From positions 123,617 to 187,616 of the forward strand of contig JAFKKH010000012.1 of assembly GCA_017305665.1 (NCBI GenBank): a stretch of 64,000 bases of DNA. The letters are read 5' to 3'. The position numbers were made by a program, and so were the translations under genes. Origin of the DNA: Hyphomicrobiales bacterium (GTDB lineage: Bacteria; Pseudomonadota; Alphaproteobacteria; Rhizobiales; Xanthobacteraceae). This document shows, piece after piece, positions 1 through 8,390 of the stretch; the stretch's first letter is position 1; the number at the start of each line of letters is the position of its first letter. The notes under the pieces are model-generated. The model ran no database searches and was not told the DNA's origin. It was given only the letters and a program-made list of their open reading frames with translations.

Positions 1-1602
1 AAGGTCGTCGACCGGGTGTTCGGCTCGGTGACGCGGTGGTACGGGAGGCAGCTCGATCGCTCGCTCGACTATCGTCCGATCACGGCGCTGTTCGCGCTGA
101 CTATCCTCGGCCTCGTCGGCTTCCTCTATATGCATACGTCGGCCGAACTGGCGCCCGAGGAAGATCAGGGCATCGTGTTCGCGGTGACCAAGGCGCCGAA
201 ATACGCCAATATCGATTACTCGGATTACTACGGCGACAAACTCGACAAGGCTTTCGCGAAATTCCCCGAAACCGATCTGCGCTTCGTGCTGAACGGCATC
301 ACCGGGCCGCAGGGCGGTATCGCGGGCATGTTGCTGAAGCCGTGGGATGAGCGCAAGCGGTCGTCGATCCAGCTCAAGCCGCTGGTGCAGGCCGAACTGA
401 GCAAGATCGAAGGCGTTCAGGCCTTCGCCTTCAATCTTCCGCCGCTGCCCGGTGGACCCGGCGGTCTGCCCGTTCAGATGGTCATCAGTTCGACCAGCGA
501 CTTCCGGCAAGTCTACGAGCAGATGAACAAACTGAAGGAAGCCGCGCGCAAGAGCGGACTGTTCATCGTCTCGGACAGCGACCTCGACTTCAATCAACCG
601 GTGGTGCGGGTGAAGATCGACCGAACCAAGGCGAGCGACCTCGGCATCAACATGCAGCAGGTCGGCAACACGCTCGCTGTGCTTCTGGGCGGAAACTATA
701 TCAACCGCTTCAATCTGCAGGGACGCTCCTATCAGGTGATTCCGCAGGTGCCGCGCAGCATCCGCATTTCGCCGGAATCGCTCGGCGGCTATTACGTGTC
801 GACCGCGACGGGTCAACTCGTGCCGCTCTCGACCATCGTCACGATCGAGACAGGGACCGATCCGAACTCACTGACCCATTATAATCAGTTGAATTCGGCG
901 ACGTTCCAGGCGGTGCCGATGCCAGGCGTCACGGTCGGCCAGGCGGTCGACTTCCTGGAGAAAGAAGCAAAGAAACTGCCGGCTGGATTCAACCACGACT
1001 ATCTCGCGGATTCGCGCCAGTATGTTCAGGAGGGCAACCAGCTCGCGGTCACGTTCGGCTTCGCGCTGATCATCATCTTCCTAGTGCTCGCCGCGCAGTT
1101 CGAGAGCTTGCGCGACCCGTTGGTCATCATGGTCAGCGTGCCCATGGCGATCGTCGGTGCGCTGATCCCGCTGTTCTTCGGCGTGGCGACGATGAACATC
1201 TATACGCAGGTCGGGTTGCTGACCCTGGTCGGTCTGATCAGCAAGCACGGCATCCTGATGGTCGAGTTCGCCAACGAGCTTCAGCTCAATGAAGGTCTCG
1301 ACAAGCGCTCGGCAATCGAGATGGCGGCGCGGGTGCGGTTGCGTCCGATCCTGATGACGACGGCGGCCATGGTCACCGGCCTGCTGCCGCTGCTTACCGC
1401 ATCCGGCGCGGGTGCTGCGAGCCGCTTCTCCATCGGCCTCGTGGTCGTCGCGGGTATGTTGATCGGCACGATGTTCACGCTGTTCGTGCTGCCGGCGGTT
1501 TACGTGGCGATCGCGACCGACCACCGGGCGGGGGCCGAGTCGCAGCGCAACAAGGATATCGCTGATTTCGATCTCGGCTCGAACGCTTTGCGGCCGACCT
1601 AA
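1..1602 (+). CDS. RND multidrug efflux permease, C-terminal half (5' truncated by window edge)
   Basis: Inner-membrane pump subunit of the AcrB/MexB (HAE1) family, exporting drugs or other amphiphiles by proton antiport with a periplasmic adaptor and an outer-membrane channel. The frame is open from base 1, so the gene begins upstream; 533 residues are visible, about half of the usual ~1040. The order is TM7 (PITALFALTILGLVGF), the second periplasmic porter/docking loop, then TM8-TM12 near residues 345-510. The family motif GLISKHGILMVEFANE lies in the TM10 region and RLRPILMTTAAM follows it. The C-terminal tail is short. A strong hairpin terminator follows at once, so this is the last gene of its operon; the adaptor is presumably upstream. 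The substrate cannot be deduced. Confidence 0.93.
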   Translation, partial: KVVDRVFGSVTRWYGRQLDRSLDYRPITALFALTILGLVGFLYMHTSAELAPEEDQGIVFAVTKAPKYANIDYSDYYGDKLDKAFAKFPETDLRFVLNGITGPQGGIAGMLLKPWDERKRSSIQLKPLVQAELSKIEGVQAFAFNLPPLPGGPGGLPVQMVISSTSDFRQVYEQMNKLKEAARKSGLFIVSDSDLDFNQPVVRVKIDRTKASDLGINMQQVGNTLAVLLGGNYINRFNLQGRSYQVIPQVPRSIRISPESLGGYYVSTATGQLVPLSTIVTIETGTDPNSLTHYNQLNSATFQAVPMPGVTVGQAVDFLEKEAKKLPAGFNHDYLADSRQYVQEGNQLAVTFGFALIIIFLVLAAQFESLRDPLVIMVSVPMAIVGALIPLFFGVATMNIYTQVGLLTLVGLISKHGILMVEFANELQLNEGLDKRSAIEMAARVRLRPILMTTAAMVTGLLPLLTASGAGAASRFSIGLVVVAGMLIGTMFTLFVLPAVYVAIATDHRAGAESQRNKDIADFDLGSNALRPT

Positions 1603-1624
1603 AACCTCGCGTTTACGGCAATCG

Positions 1625-1662
1625 AAAAGGGGATCGGACTTGTCCGGTCCCCTTTTTGTTTT
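1625..1662 (+). terminator. Rho-independent terminator after the RND gene
   Basis: A 15-bp stem (AAAAGGGGATCGGAC paired with GTCCGGTCCCCTTTT, one G-U type pair) with a two-base loop is followed by a T-rich run. It starts 22 bases after the RND stop codon. It also argues against any start codon for the next gene inside this hairpin. Confidence 0.85.
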
Positions 1663-1696
1663 CATAGTCGGCCAACAACAGAAATGGGAGGCCGGC

Positions 1697-2440
1697 ATGA
1701 TCAGCGAATTCGCGACGGGCAACTATCGGTTCATTCCGGCCGTCTTTCAGTATTCCAGCGGGGTCGCGGCCAATGCGGGATTCGAGATCGAGCGTGTGAG
1801 GTTCGATCGCCTCGTTCCGTTGGCCGAAGGTTTTCGGCGCGCCGCGGAGCACATCAAGGCTGCAGGGCGCCCTCTGACCGCGTTCTGTGCCTGCGAATTG
1901 CGCTCGCCAGGCGCCTTCACCGAAGACGGCTTTCGTAAATTCAACGAGCATTATGTGAAGACGCTTGCCGAGTGGCAGATCTTCGACGGGACGACCAATC
2001 CGGTGGCGCGCAGCAATGTCTGCCCGGAAATCGATCCGCCAGCGGAGCCGTCATTTTATGCGTTCTCATTCACGCGGCCGAGCAGTGGTGCATCGCCGAG
2101 CTTCGTGGTTGCGGGTAGCGCGGAGGCGCGCGGCGGCAGCGGCAGTTATCCCGAGCGCATCGTGCGCTATCGCGACGTGAGCCACGACGGCATGAAAGAG
2201 AAGGTGCGGTTCACCGCTGGCCAAATGCAGCGCCGCCTCGCCGAATTCGGCTTCGGTTGGGGCGATACCACCGCGGCGCAGGCCTACACCATTCACGACT
2301 TTCATGCTGTGGCGGCTGACGAACTGGTGCGGCCGGGCGCTTTCCGGTCCGGCCTGACCTGGCACTTTGCGCGGCCGCCGGTGATCGATCTCGAATTCGA
2401 GATGGATTGCCGGCGCGTGATGCGCGAGGTCGTGATTTGA
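1697..2440 (+). CDS. Conserved protein, possibly RidA-fold / CnbZ-like deaminase
   Basis: A 247-residue soluble protein without signal peptide or membrane segment. The start at 1697 is preferred because GGGAGG lies five bases upstream, whereas the earlier in-frame start at 1640 lies in the terminator loop. Recognisable stretches are CACELRSPGAFTEDGF, NPVARSNVCPEIDPP and a C-terminal FARPPVIDLEFEMDCRR. From memory this pattern resembles the YjgF/RidA-like 2-aminomuconate deaminase group (CnbZ), which removes an enamine/imine amino group as ammonia, but I cannot verify it. It stands alone between the RND gene and a convergent gamma-glutamyltransferase (8 bases between stops). Existence as a gene is likely; the function is weakly supported. 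Confidence 0.6.
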   Translation: MISEFATGNYRFIPAVFQYSSGVAANAGFEIERVRFDRLVPLAEGFRRAAEHIKAAGRPLTAFCACELRSPGAFTEDGFRKFNEHYVKTLAEWQIFDGTTNPVARSNVCPEIDPPAEPSFYAFSFTRPSSGASPSFVVAGSAEARGGSGSYPERIVRYRDVSHDGMKEKVRFTAGQMQRRLAEFGFGWGDTTAAQAYTIHDFHAVAADELVRPGAFRSGLTWHFARPPVIDLEFEMDCRRVMREVVI

Positions 2441-2447
2441 GTTGCGG

Positions 2448-4250
2448 CTATCGCCCCGCCGCGTAACCCTGCATGCCGCGCGGATTGGCGGCGGCGCGAC
2501 GGCGGCGTCCGACTTTCGAGGCGGCGGTGAGGCGGCCTTCCGACCAGTCGGGACCGGTTTCCACGATATGGCCACGCTTCGCGAGCGCCTCGACGGTGGT
2601 CTTCGGCACGCGGTTCTCGACCACCAGCACCCCGGGCCGCGCGGTGCGTGGCCAGAATGAAATCGGAAAATGTTCGGAGTGCCAGGCCGGCGCGTCGATC
2701 GCTTCCTGCAGGTTCATCTTCGCGTGGACGTGACGCAGGAAGAACTGCGTGGTCCACTGGTCCTGCTGGTCGCCGCCGGGCGAACCCCAGGCGAGGTACG
2801 GCTCGCCATCGCGCAGCGCCATGGTGGGACTGAGCGTCGTGCGCGGCCGCTTGCCCGGCGCGAGCGCGGCCGGATGTCCTTCCTCGAGCCAGAACATCTG
2901 CGCGCGGCTGCCGAGGCTGAATCCAAGCTCGGGGATCACCGGCGACGACTGCAGCCAGCCGCCGGACGGGGTGGCCGAGACCATGTTGCCGTCCTTGTCG
3001 ATGATGTCGAAATGCACGGTGTCGCCGCGAACCTCGCCGAAGCGGCCGACGGTCGGCTCGCCGGCGCCCATCGCGCCGACCGCTTCGCGTTGGCCTTCCT
3101 GCCGCCGCAGCTTGACGACCGCGCCAAAGCCTTCGACCGTGCCCGGCACGAAATCGAGCGACGCATTGTCGGAAATCAGCTTGCGACGCTCGTCGTTGTA
3201 AGCGTCCGACAGCAGCGTCTTGATCGGGATTTCCGTGAAATTCGGATCGCCGTAGAATTTCTCACGGTCGGCATAGGCGAGCTTTGCGCACTCGATCTGC
3301 AGATGGATGAATTCAGGGCCGGTCGGGTCGAGGCCGTCGAGGTTGAAGCCCTTCAGCAGCGCGAGCTGCTGCAGCATCACCGGACCCTGGCTCCAGACGC
3401 CGCCCTTGCAGACGGTGTAGCGGCCGTAGTCGTAGGTCAGCGGCGCCTCGATGGTCGGCTGCCAGCGTGCCATGTCGTCGGCGCGCAGCACGCCACGGTG
3501 CGGCGATCCGCTGACGTCCATCACATCTTGCGTGCGGCAGAAGGCGTCGATCGCTTCCGCGACGAATCCCTGTGACCACGATTTGCGCGCGCGCTCGATC
3601 TGCGCGATGCGATCGGCACCCGCGCTTTCCGCCTCTTTCAGGATGCGCGCATAGGTTTCGGCGAGCTTTGTGTTGGTGAACAGCGTGCCGGGCACAGGCA
3701 CTTCGTTGTTCGGCAGATAGATCGCCGCCGAGGTGGTCCAGTGTGTCCTGAACAATTGTTCGACGGTCGCGATGGTTGCGGAGGCGCGCTCGACCAGCGG
3801 ATAGCCGTTGGCCGCGTAGGCGATGGCCGTCTCGATCACGTCGCGCAGTCGCATTGTGCCGTAGTCGCGCAACAGCAGCATCCAGGATTCGAACGTGCCC
3901 GGCACGCATGCGGCGAGCAGCCCTGTGCCGGGCACCATGTCGAGGCCTTCGCTGCGGTAGTGCGCGATGGTGGCGCCGGTAGGCGCGGGGCCCTGGCCGC
4001 AAATCACCTCGGTGCGGCCACGCTTCACGTCATGGACGATGATCGGTACGTCACCGCCGGGCCCGTTGAGATGTGGTTCGACCACTTGCAGCGTGAAGGC
4101 GGTCGCAACGGCGGCGTCGAAGGCATTGCCGCCCTTCTCGAGAATGGACATGCCCACCGCGGTCGCGATCCAGTGGGTCGAGGTGACGACGCCGAACGTG
4201 CCTTCGATCTCGGGCCGCGTGGTGAATGGATCAGGATTGATATTGCCCAT
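2448..4250 (-). CDS. ggt: Gamma-glutamyltransferase family protein
   Basis: A 600-residue N-terminal-nucleophile hydrolase that cleaves or transfers gamma-glutamyl groups, for example from glutathione. Family hallmarks are the N-terminal STHWIATAVGMSILEKGGNA region and GPGGD. The predicted autocleavage and nucleophile threonine is Thr411, in GDTVHFDIIDKDGNMVSAT. The C-terminal LSPTMAL and WGSPGGDQQDQW blocks form the substrate pocket. No signal peptide is visible, unlike periplasmic E. coli GGT, so a cytoplasmic form is inferred. It is the last gene of the peptide transporter operon, 80 bases after the ATPase gene, which suggests it acts on imported peptides. The C-terminus is rich in Arg/Ala (VGRRRRAAANPRG), as in many relatives. 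Confidence 0.9.
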   Translation of the reverse strand: MGNINPDPFTTRPEIEGTFGVVTSTHWIATAVGMSILEKGGNAFDAAVATAFTLQVVEPHLNGPGGDVPIIVHDVKRGRTEVICGQGPAPTGATIAHYRSEGLDMVPGTGLLAACVPGTFESWMLLLRDYGTMRLRDVIETAIAYAANGYPLVERASATIATVEQLFRTHWTTSAAIYLPNNEVPVPGTLFTNTKLAETYARILKEAESAGADRIAQIERARKSWSQGFVAEAIDAFCRTQDVMDVSGSPHRGVLRADDMARWQPTIEAPLTYDYGRYTVCKGGVWSQGPVMLQQLALLKGFNLDGLDPTGPEFIHLQIECAKLAYADREKFYGDPNFTEIPIKTLLSDAYNDERRKLISDNASLDFVPGTVEGFGAVVKLRRQEGQREAVGAMGAGEPTVGRFGEVRGDTVHFDIIDKDGNMVSATPSGGWLQSSPVIPELGFSLGSRAQMFWLEEGHPAALAPGKRPRTTLSPTMALRDGEPYLAWGSPGGDQQDQWTTQFFLRHVHAKMNLQEAIDAPAWHSEHFPISFWPRTARPGVLVVENRVPKTTVEALAKRGHIVETGPDWSEGRLTAASKVGRRRRAAANPRGMQGYAAGR

Positions 4251-4330
4251 TTGAAATCGTGCCTGCGTCGATGGAGATACCGCTGACGCACTTGATCACA
4301 GCCGGGCCGCACTGCCAACCGCAGCGCCAA

Positions 4331-5335
4331 TCAGGGCTGTTTTGCAACGGCTCGAATTGGTTCATTGACGGCGTGACAAGCGACGCCATTGATCAGTTTC
4401 GGAACTTCCTTGCGGCAGAGATCGAACACCTCGGGGCAGCGCGGATTGAATGGGCAGCCGGACGGCGGATTGATCGGACTTGGAATCTCGCCCTTGACCG
4501 GGATGCGCTGGCGGCCGGTCATCGCGAGATCGGGAACCGCGCCGAGCAGCATCCGCGTGTAGGGCATGCGCGGGTTGCTGAACAGCTCGCGGCTCTCGGC
4601 GATCTCGACGATGCGACCGAGATACATCACGCCGATGCGCGTCGCCATGTGCCGCACCACCGCGAGGTTGTGGCTGATGAAGAGATAGGTCAGGCCCAGC
4701 CGGTCCTGCAGATCGCGCATCAGATTGAGGATCTGCGCCTGCACCGAGACGTCCAGCGCCGACGTCGGCTCGTCGCAAACGATGAACTCGGCTTCGGAGG
4801 CCAGTGCGCGGGCGATCGCGATGCGCTGGCGTTGGCCGCCGGAAAACTCGTGCGGAAACTTCAGGCCGTCGTCGGGATGCAGGCCGACCAGACCGAGCAG
4901 CTCGCCGACACGGTGCTTGATGTTGCGGTCGCCCTGGATGATGTCGAACGCACGGATCGGCTCGGCGATGATGCTGTCGACGCGCAGCCGCGGATTGAGG
5001 CTGGCGTAGGGATCCTGAAAGATCATCTGGATGCGGCGGCGCAGCGCCTTGCGCGCTTGAGCCTGTTTTGGATTGGTCATCGACACACCGTCGATGACCA
5101 CCTCGCCGGAGGTCGGTGGCAGCAGGCCGACCACCATCCGGGCGACCGTGGTTTTTCCGGAACCGGATTCGCCGACCAGTGCGAACGTCTCGCCCTTGAC
5201 GATGTCGAAGGTGACATCGTTCACTGCTTTGAGGAATTCGAGATGGCCGCCTTCGAGCACGCGGTTCAGCCATGGCTTGGACACGTTGAAGACGCGTTGC
5301 AGGTTCCTGGCATCGACGAAAGGTGCCGCGCTCAT
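4331..5335 (-). CDS. Peptide ABC transporter ATP-binding protein (DppF/OppF type)
   Basis: A 334-residue cytoplasmic ATPase that powers oligopeptide uptake. It shows Walker A GESGSGKTT, signature FSGGQRQRIAIARAL, Walker B FIVCDEPTSALD and the C-terminal oligopeptide-transporter Cys motif region CPFNPRCPEVFDLC. Its start overlaps the stop of the upstream partner ATPase by four bases (ATGA), which indicates translational coupling. The usual DppD/DppF heterodimer is therefore complete. The substrate is a peptide by family; the following gamma-glutamyltransferase gene hints at gamma-glutamyl peptides. Confidence 0.92.
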   Translation of the reverse strand: MSAAPFVDARNLQRVFNVSKPWLNRVLEGGHLEFLKAVNDVTFDIVKGETFALVGESGSGKTTVARMVVGLLPPTSGEVVIDGVSMTNPKQAQARKALRRRIQMIFQDPYASLNPRLRVDSIIAEPIRAFDIIQGDRNIKHRVGELLGLVGLHPDDGLKFPHEFSGGQRQRIAIARALASEAEFIVCDEPTSALDVSVQAQILNLMRDLQDRLGLTYLFISHNLAVVRHMATRIGVMYLGRIVEIAESRELFSNPRMPYTRMLLGAVPDLAMTGRQRIPVKGEIPSPINPPSGCPFNPRCPEVFDLCRKEVPKLINGVACHAVNEPIRAVAKQP

Positions 5336-6324
5336 GCCGCGTGATCCTTCGCAGCGCTATCGCCATCATAGAGATGGCAGGCCACGCGCTGTTCGCCGCA
5401 GACGATCGGCTCCGGCCGCTCGACCCGGCAGCGATCGAACGCGGAGGCGCAGCGCGGATTGAAGGCGCAGCCCGGCGGAATCGCCGACAAACGTGGCATC
5501 GAGCCGGGAATCTGCACCAGCCGGTCGGCTTCGATGGCAAGTGTCGGGATCGCGCCCATCAAGCCCTTCGCGTAAGGGTGCAGCGGGTTGCGGATCACGT
5601 CCTGCACCGGGCCGATCTCGGCGATGCGCCCGGAATACATCACGGCGACCCGGTCGCAGGTCTCGGCGATCACGCCCATGTCGTGGGTTACGAGCATCAC
5701 GGCGGTGCCGTGATCGCGTCCCAGGCGGCGGATCAGCGAGATGATCTGCGCCTGCACCGAGACGTCGAGCGCGGTCGTCGGCTCGTCGGCGATGATCAGT
5801 TCGGGATCGGCGCAGATCGCCAGCGCGATCACCACACGTTGACGCATGCCGCCGGAAAATTCGTGCGGATAGGAGTCGATGCGCTTCTCGGGGGCGGGGA
5901 TGCCGACCTCGGTCAAAAGTTCGATCGCGCGCTTGCGGGCCGCGGATTCCGACAGGCTGGAATGGGTGCGGATGGTCTCGACGATCTGCTCGCCGATCTT
6001 GTAGAGCGGGTTGAGGCTGGTCAGCGGATCCTGAAAGATCATGCCGATGCGTTTTCCCCGAATCCTGCGCATCTCCTCGGCCGGCAGGTTGTCGATGCGC
6101 CGCCCCGCCAGCAGAATCTCCCCGCCGGCGATCCGCCCCGGCGGGTCGATCAGGCCGATCACGGCATTGCCGGTGACCGATTTGCCGGCGCCGGATTCGC
6201 CGACGACGCCCAGCACTTCGCCCTCGGCGATGTCGAAGGAAATATCGTCGATCGCGCGCAGCACGCCGCGTCGCGTCGCGAATTCGACCCGGAGATTTTG
6301 GACGGAGAGAACGGGCTCGGTCAT
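5332..6324 (-). CDS. Peptide ABC transporter ATP-binding protein (DppD/OppD type)
   Basis: A 330-residue ATPase, first of the ATPase pair. Walker A is GESGAGKSV, the signature FSGGMRQRVVIALAI, and Walker B LIIADEPTTALD. The C-terminal oligo_HPY-like segment is PPGCAFNPRCASAFDRC. The start at 6324 (MTEPVLSVQNLRVEF) is chosen because that is where homology to the family begins; an upstream in-frame start at 6414 would overlap the permease gene. The gap to the permease stop is 31 bases. It forms the nucleotide-binding dimer with the gene at 4331-5335. Confidence 0.92.
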   Translation of the reverse strand: MTEPVLSVQNLRVEFATRRGVLRAIDDISFDIAEGEVLGVVGESGAGKSVTGNAVIGLIDPPGRIAGGEILLAGRRIDNLPAEEMRRIRGKRIGMIFQDPLTSLNPLYKIGEQIVETIRTHSSLSESAARKRAIELLTEVGIPAPEKRIDSYPHEFSGGMRQRVVIALAICADPELIIADEPTTALDVSVQAQIISLIRRLGRDHGTAVMLVTHDMGVIAETCDRVAVMYSGRIAEIGPVQDVIRNPLHPYAKGLMGAIPTLAIEADRLVQIPGSMPRLSAIPPGCAFNPRCASAFDRCRVERPEPIVCGEQRVACHLYDGDSAAKDHAA

Positions 6325-6355
6325 GCGGTTCGGCACATCGGGTTTACTGAACGGG

Positions 6356-7306
6356 TCATCGCAGCTTCGGATTGAGGGCGTCGCGCAGCCAGTCACCGAG
6401 CAGGTTGATGGCAAGGATCAGCCCCGCGAGCGCGATACCGGGAAAGGCCACGATCCACCACTCGCCGGAGAACAGATAGTTGTTGCCGATGCGGATCAGG
6501 GTTCCGAGCGACGGCATGGTGTCCGGCATGCCCGAGCCCAGAAACGATAGCGTCGCCTCGGTGATGACAGCCAGCGCCAGATTGATGGTGGCGATCACGA
6601 GGATCGGGCCCATGGCGTTCGGCAGCACATGGCGCAGCATGATGACCGGCGCCGGCAGTCCGATCAGTTGCGCGGCAGCGACGTAGTCCTTGTTCTTTTC
6701 CACCATCACCGAACTGCGCACGGTGCGGGCATACTGCACCCAGAAACTCAGTCCGATGGCGACGACCAGAACCGCGAGCGTACTCCCGGCATCGAGCTGG
6801 TTGCCGAACACGGATTTGACCACGCCGTCGATCAGAAGGGCGATCAGGATCGCCGGAAAGGTGAGTTGCACATCGGCGACCCGCATGATCAGTCCGTCGA
6901 CGATGCCGCCAAAGTAGCCGGCGGTGAGACCGAGGGAGATCCCGAGCGTACTCGCGAACAGCACGCCGAGCACGCCGACGGTGAGGGAAATCCGCAATCC
7001 GTAGAGAATGGCCGAGAGCACGTCGCGGCCCTGCTCATCGGTTCCGAGCAGGAAGGGGGACTGGCCGTCCGCGCTCCAAAGCGGCGGAATGCGCGAATTC
7101 ATCAATTGCAACTGGGCCGGATCGAACGGGTTCTGAACCGCGAGCAGTGGCGCGAAGATCGCCACCAGGAAGAACAGCACGGTGATGGCCGCGGCCACCA
7201 TGGTGAGCTTCGAGCGGCGGAACGAATAGAACAGGTCGCTCTGCACGAACCGCTTCATCGGACCGGGAGGCGGTGCGGCAATCTCGGGGGTGAGAGCATC
7301 GGTCAT
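6356..7306 (-). CDS. Peptide ABC transporter permease (DppC/OppC type)
   Basis: A 316-residue inner-membrane protein. It has a cytoplasmic N-tail, TM1 in LTMVAAAITVLFFLVAIFAP and the periplasmic OppC_N segment with LLGTDEQGRDVLSAILYG. The binding-protein-dependent permease core follows, with an EAA-like loop near AAQLIGLPAPVIMLRHVLPN. The start at 7306 (MTDALTPE) has GAGGG upstream and lies eight bases after the DppB stop; a longer open frame to 7774 runs antisense-like through dppB and is not used. It pairs with the DppB-type protein to form the channel. Confidence 0.92.
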   Translation of the reverse strand: MTDALTPEIAAPPPGPMKRFVQSDLFYSFRRSKLTMVAAAITVLFFLVAIFAPLLAVQNPFDPAQLQLMNSRIPPLWSADGQSPFLLGTDEQGRDVLSAILYGLRISLTVGVLGVLFASTLGISLGLTAGYFGGIVDGLIMRVADVQLTFPAILIALLIDGVVKSVFGNQLDAGSTLAVLVVAIGLSFWVQYARTVRSSVMVEKNKDYVAAAQLIGLPAPVIMLRHVLPNAMGPILVIATINLALAVITEATLSFLGSGMPDTMPSLGTLIRIGNNYLFSGEWWIVAFPGIALAGLILAINLLGDWLRDALNPKLR

Positions 7307-7314
7307 GATGGCCC

Positions 7315-8295
7315 TCAGCTTGCACGGCTGATGGTCGAGCGCAGGCGCGGATCGACCACGGTGTAGAGAATATCGACCACGAGATTGATGGTCACGAAGA
7401 TCATCGACACGACCAACAGATAGGCCGCCATGATCGGGATGTCGACATTCTGGATGGCCTGCACGAACAACAGTCCCATTCCGGGCCACTGGAACACGGT
7501 CTCGGTGATGATGGCGAAGGCGATCACCGAGCCGAATTGCAGGCCGGCCACGGTGATGACGGGCACCAGCGTATTCTTGAGCGCGTGGCCGAAGTGGATG
7601 GCACGGGTGGTCAGGCCGCGTGCGCGCGCGAAGCGGATGTAATCGGTGCGCAAGACCTCGAGCATCTCCGCGCGCACCAGCCGCATGATCAGCGTCATCT
7701 GGAATAGCCCGAGCGTGATCGCCGGCATGATCAGCGCCTTGAGGCCCGAGGCGGTGAGCAGGCCGGTGGTCCACCAGCCGATCCGCACCACGTCGCCGCG
7801 GCCGTAGGACGGCAGCCAGCCGAGGATGACGGCGAACAGGTAGATCAGCAGGATGCCGATCAAAAAGGTCGGTAGCGAAATTCCGATCAGCGAGATCGCC
7901 TGAAACAGCTTTGCGAGGACGGAATCCCGGCGCAGCGCGGAGTAAACTCCCATCAGGATGCCGAAAATCAGCGCGAAGATCGTCGCACAGGTCGCAAGCT
8001 CCAGCGTTGCCGGCATGCGTTCTTCCAGCAGCGAGGAAACCGGCTGGCGGAACTGATACGACACGCCGAATTTGAATTGCGCGGCATTGGCGAAATAGCG
8101 GCCGAACTGAACCAGGATGGGATCATCGAGGCCGAGTGACTTGCGTACCTGTGCGCGCTCGGCTGCCGGGGTGTCGATCGAGACGATCTGGCTGACCGGA
8201 TCGCCAGCGAAGCGGAACATGGAGAACGCGATCACGCCGACCGCCAGCATGACCCCGATTGCCTGTATAGCCCGGCGAAGCGCGAACGCGATCAT
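7315..8295 (-). CDS. Peptide ABC transporter permease (DppB/OppB type)
   Basis: A 326-residue inner-membrane protein. TM1 is IQAIGVMLAVGVIAFSMFRF, followed by a periplasmic loop carrying the family pattern GLDDPILVQFGRYF. The permease core has about five more helices, with a coupling loop around RTDYIRFARARGLTTRAIHFGHALKN and a C-terminal VDPRLR. An AAGGGA ribosome site lies five bases from the ATG. It is the first permease gene after the substrate-binding gene, and a hairpin lies in the gap between them. Confidence 0.92.
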   Translation of the reverse strand: MIAFALRRAIQAIGVMLAVGVIAFSMFRFAGDPVSQIVSIDTPAAERAQVRKSLGLDDPILVQFGRYFANAAQFKFGVSYQFRQPVSSLLEERMPATLELATCATIFALIFGILMGVYSALRRDSVLAKLFQAISLIGISLPTFLIGILLIYLFAVILGWLPSYGRGDVVRIGWWTTGLLTASGLKALIMPAITLGLFQMTLIMRLVRAEMLEVLRTDYIRFARARGLTTRAIHFGHALKNTLVPVITVAGLQFGSVIAFAIITETVFQWPGMGLLFVQAIQNVDIPIMAAYLLVVSMIFVTINLVVDILYTVVDPRLRSTISRAS

Positions 8296-8341
8296 GAAGT
8301 CCCTTCACACCGGCAAGCGAGGTGCACCGGCTCGAAATGAA

Positions 8342-8376
8342 AAGTCCCGGACACCACGAAGGTCGCCGGGACTTTC
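8342..8376 (-). terminator. Hairpin between binding-protein and permease genes
   Basis: A perfect 10-bp stem, AAAGTCCCGG / CCGGGACTTT, with a 15-base loop is followed in the minus direction by TTTTCAT. It lies between the binding-protein stop and the permease start. This position is typical for a partial terminator or 3'-end stabiliser that gives more binding protein than membrane components. Confidence 0.7.
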
Positions 8377-8390
8377 AAGCGAGACGTGTC

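Noticed and set aside
2670-3575. A 301-residue plus-strand frame inside the gamma-glutamyltransferase gene
   Set aside because: It is antisense to conserved GGT blocks, has no ribosome site and no recognisable domain.
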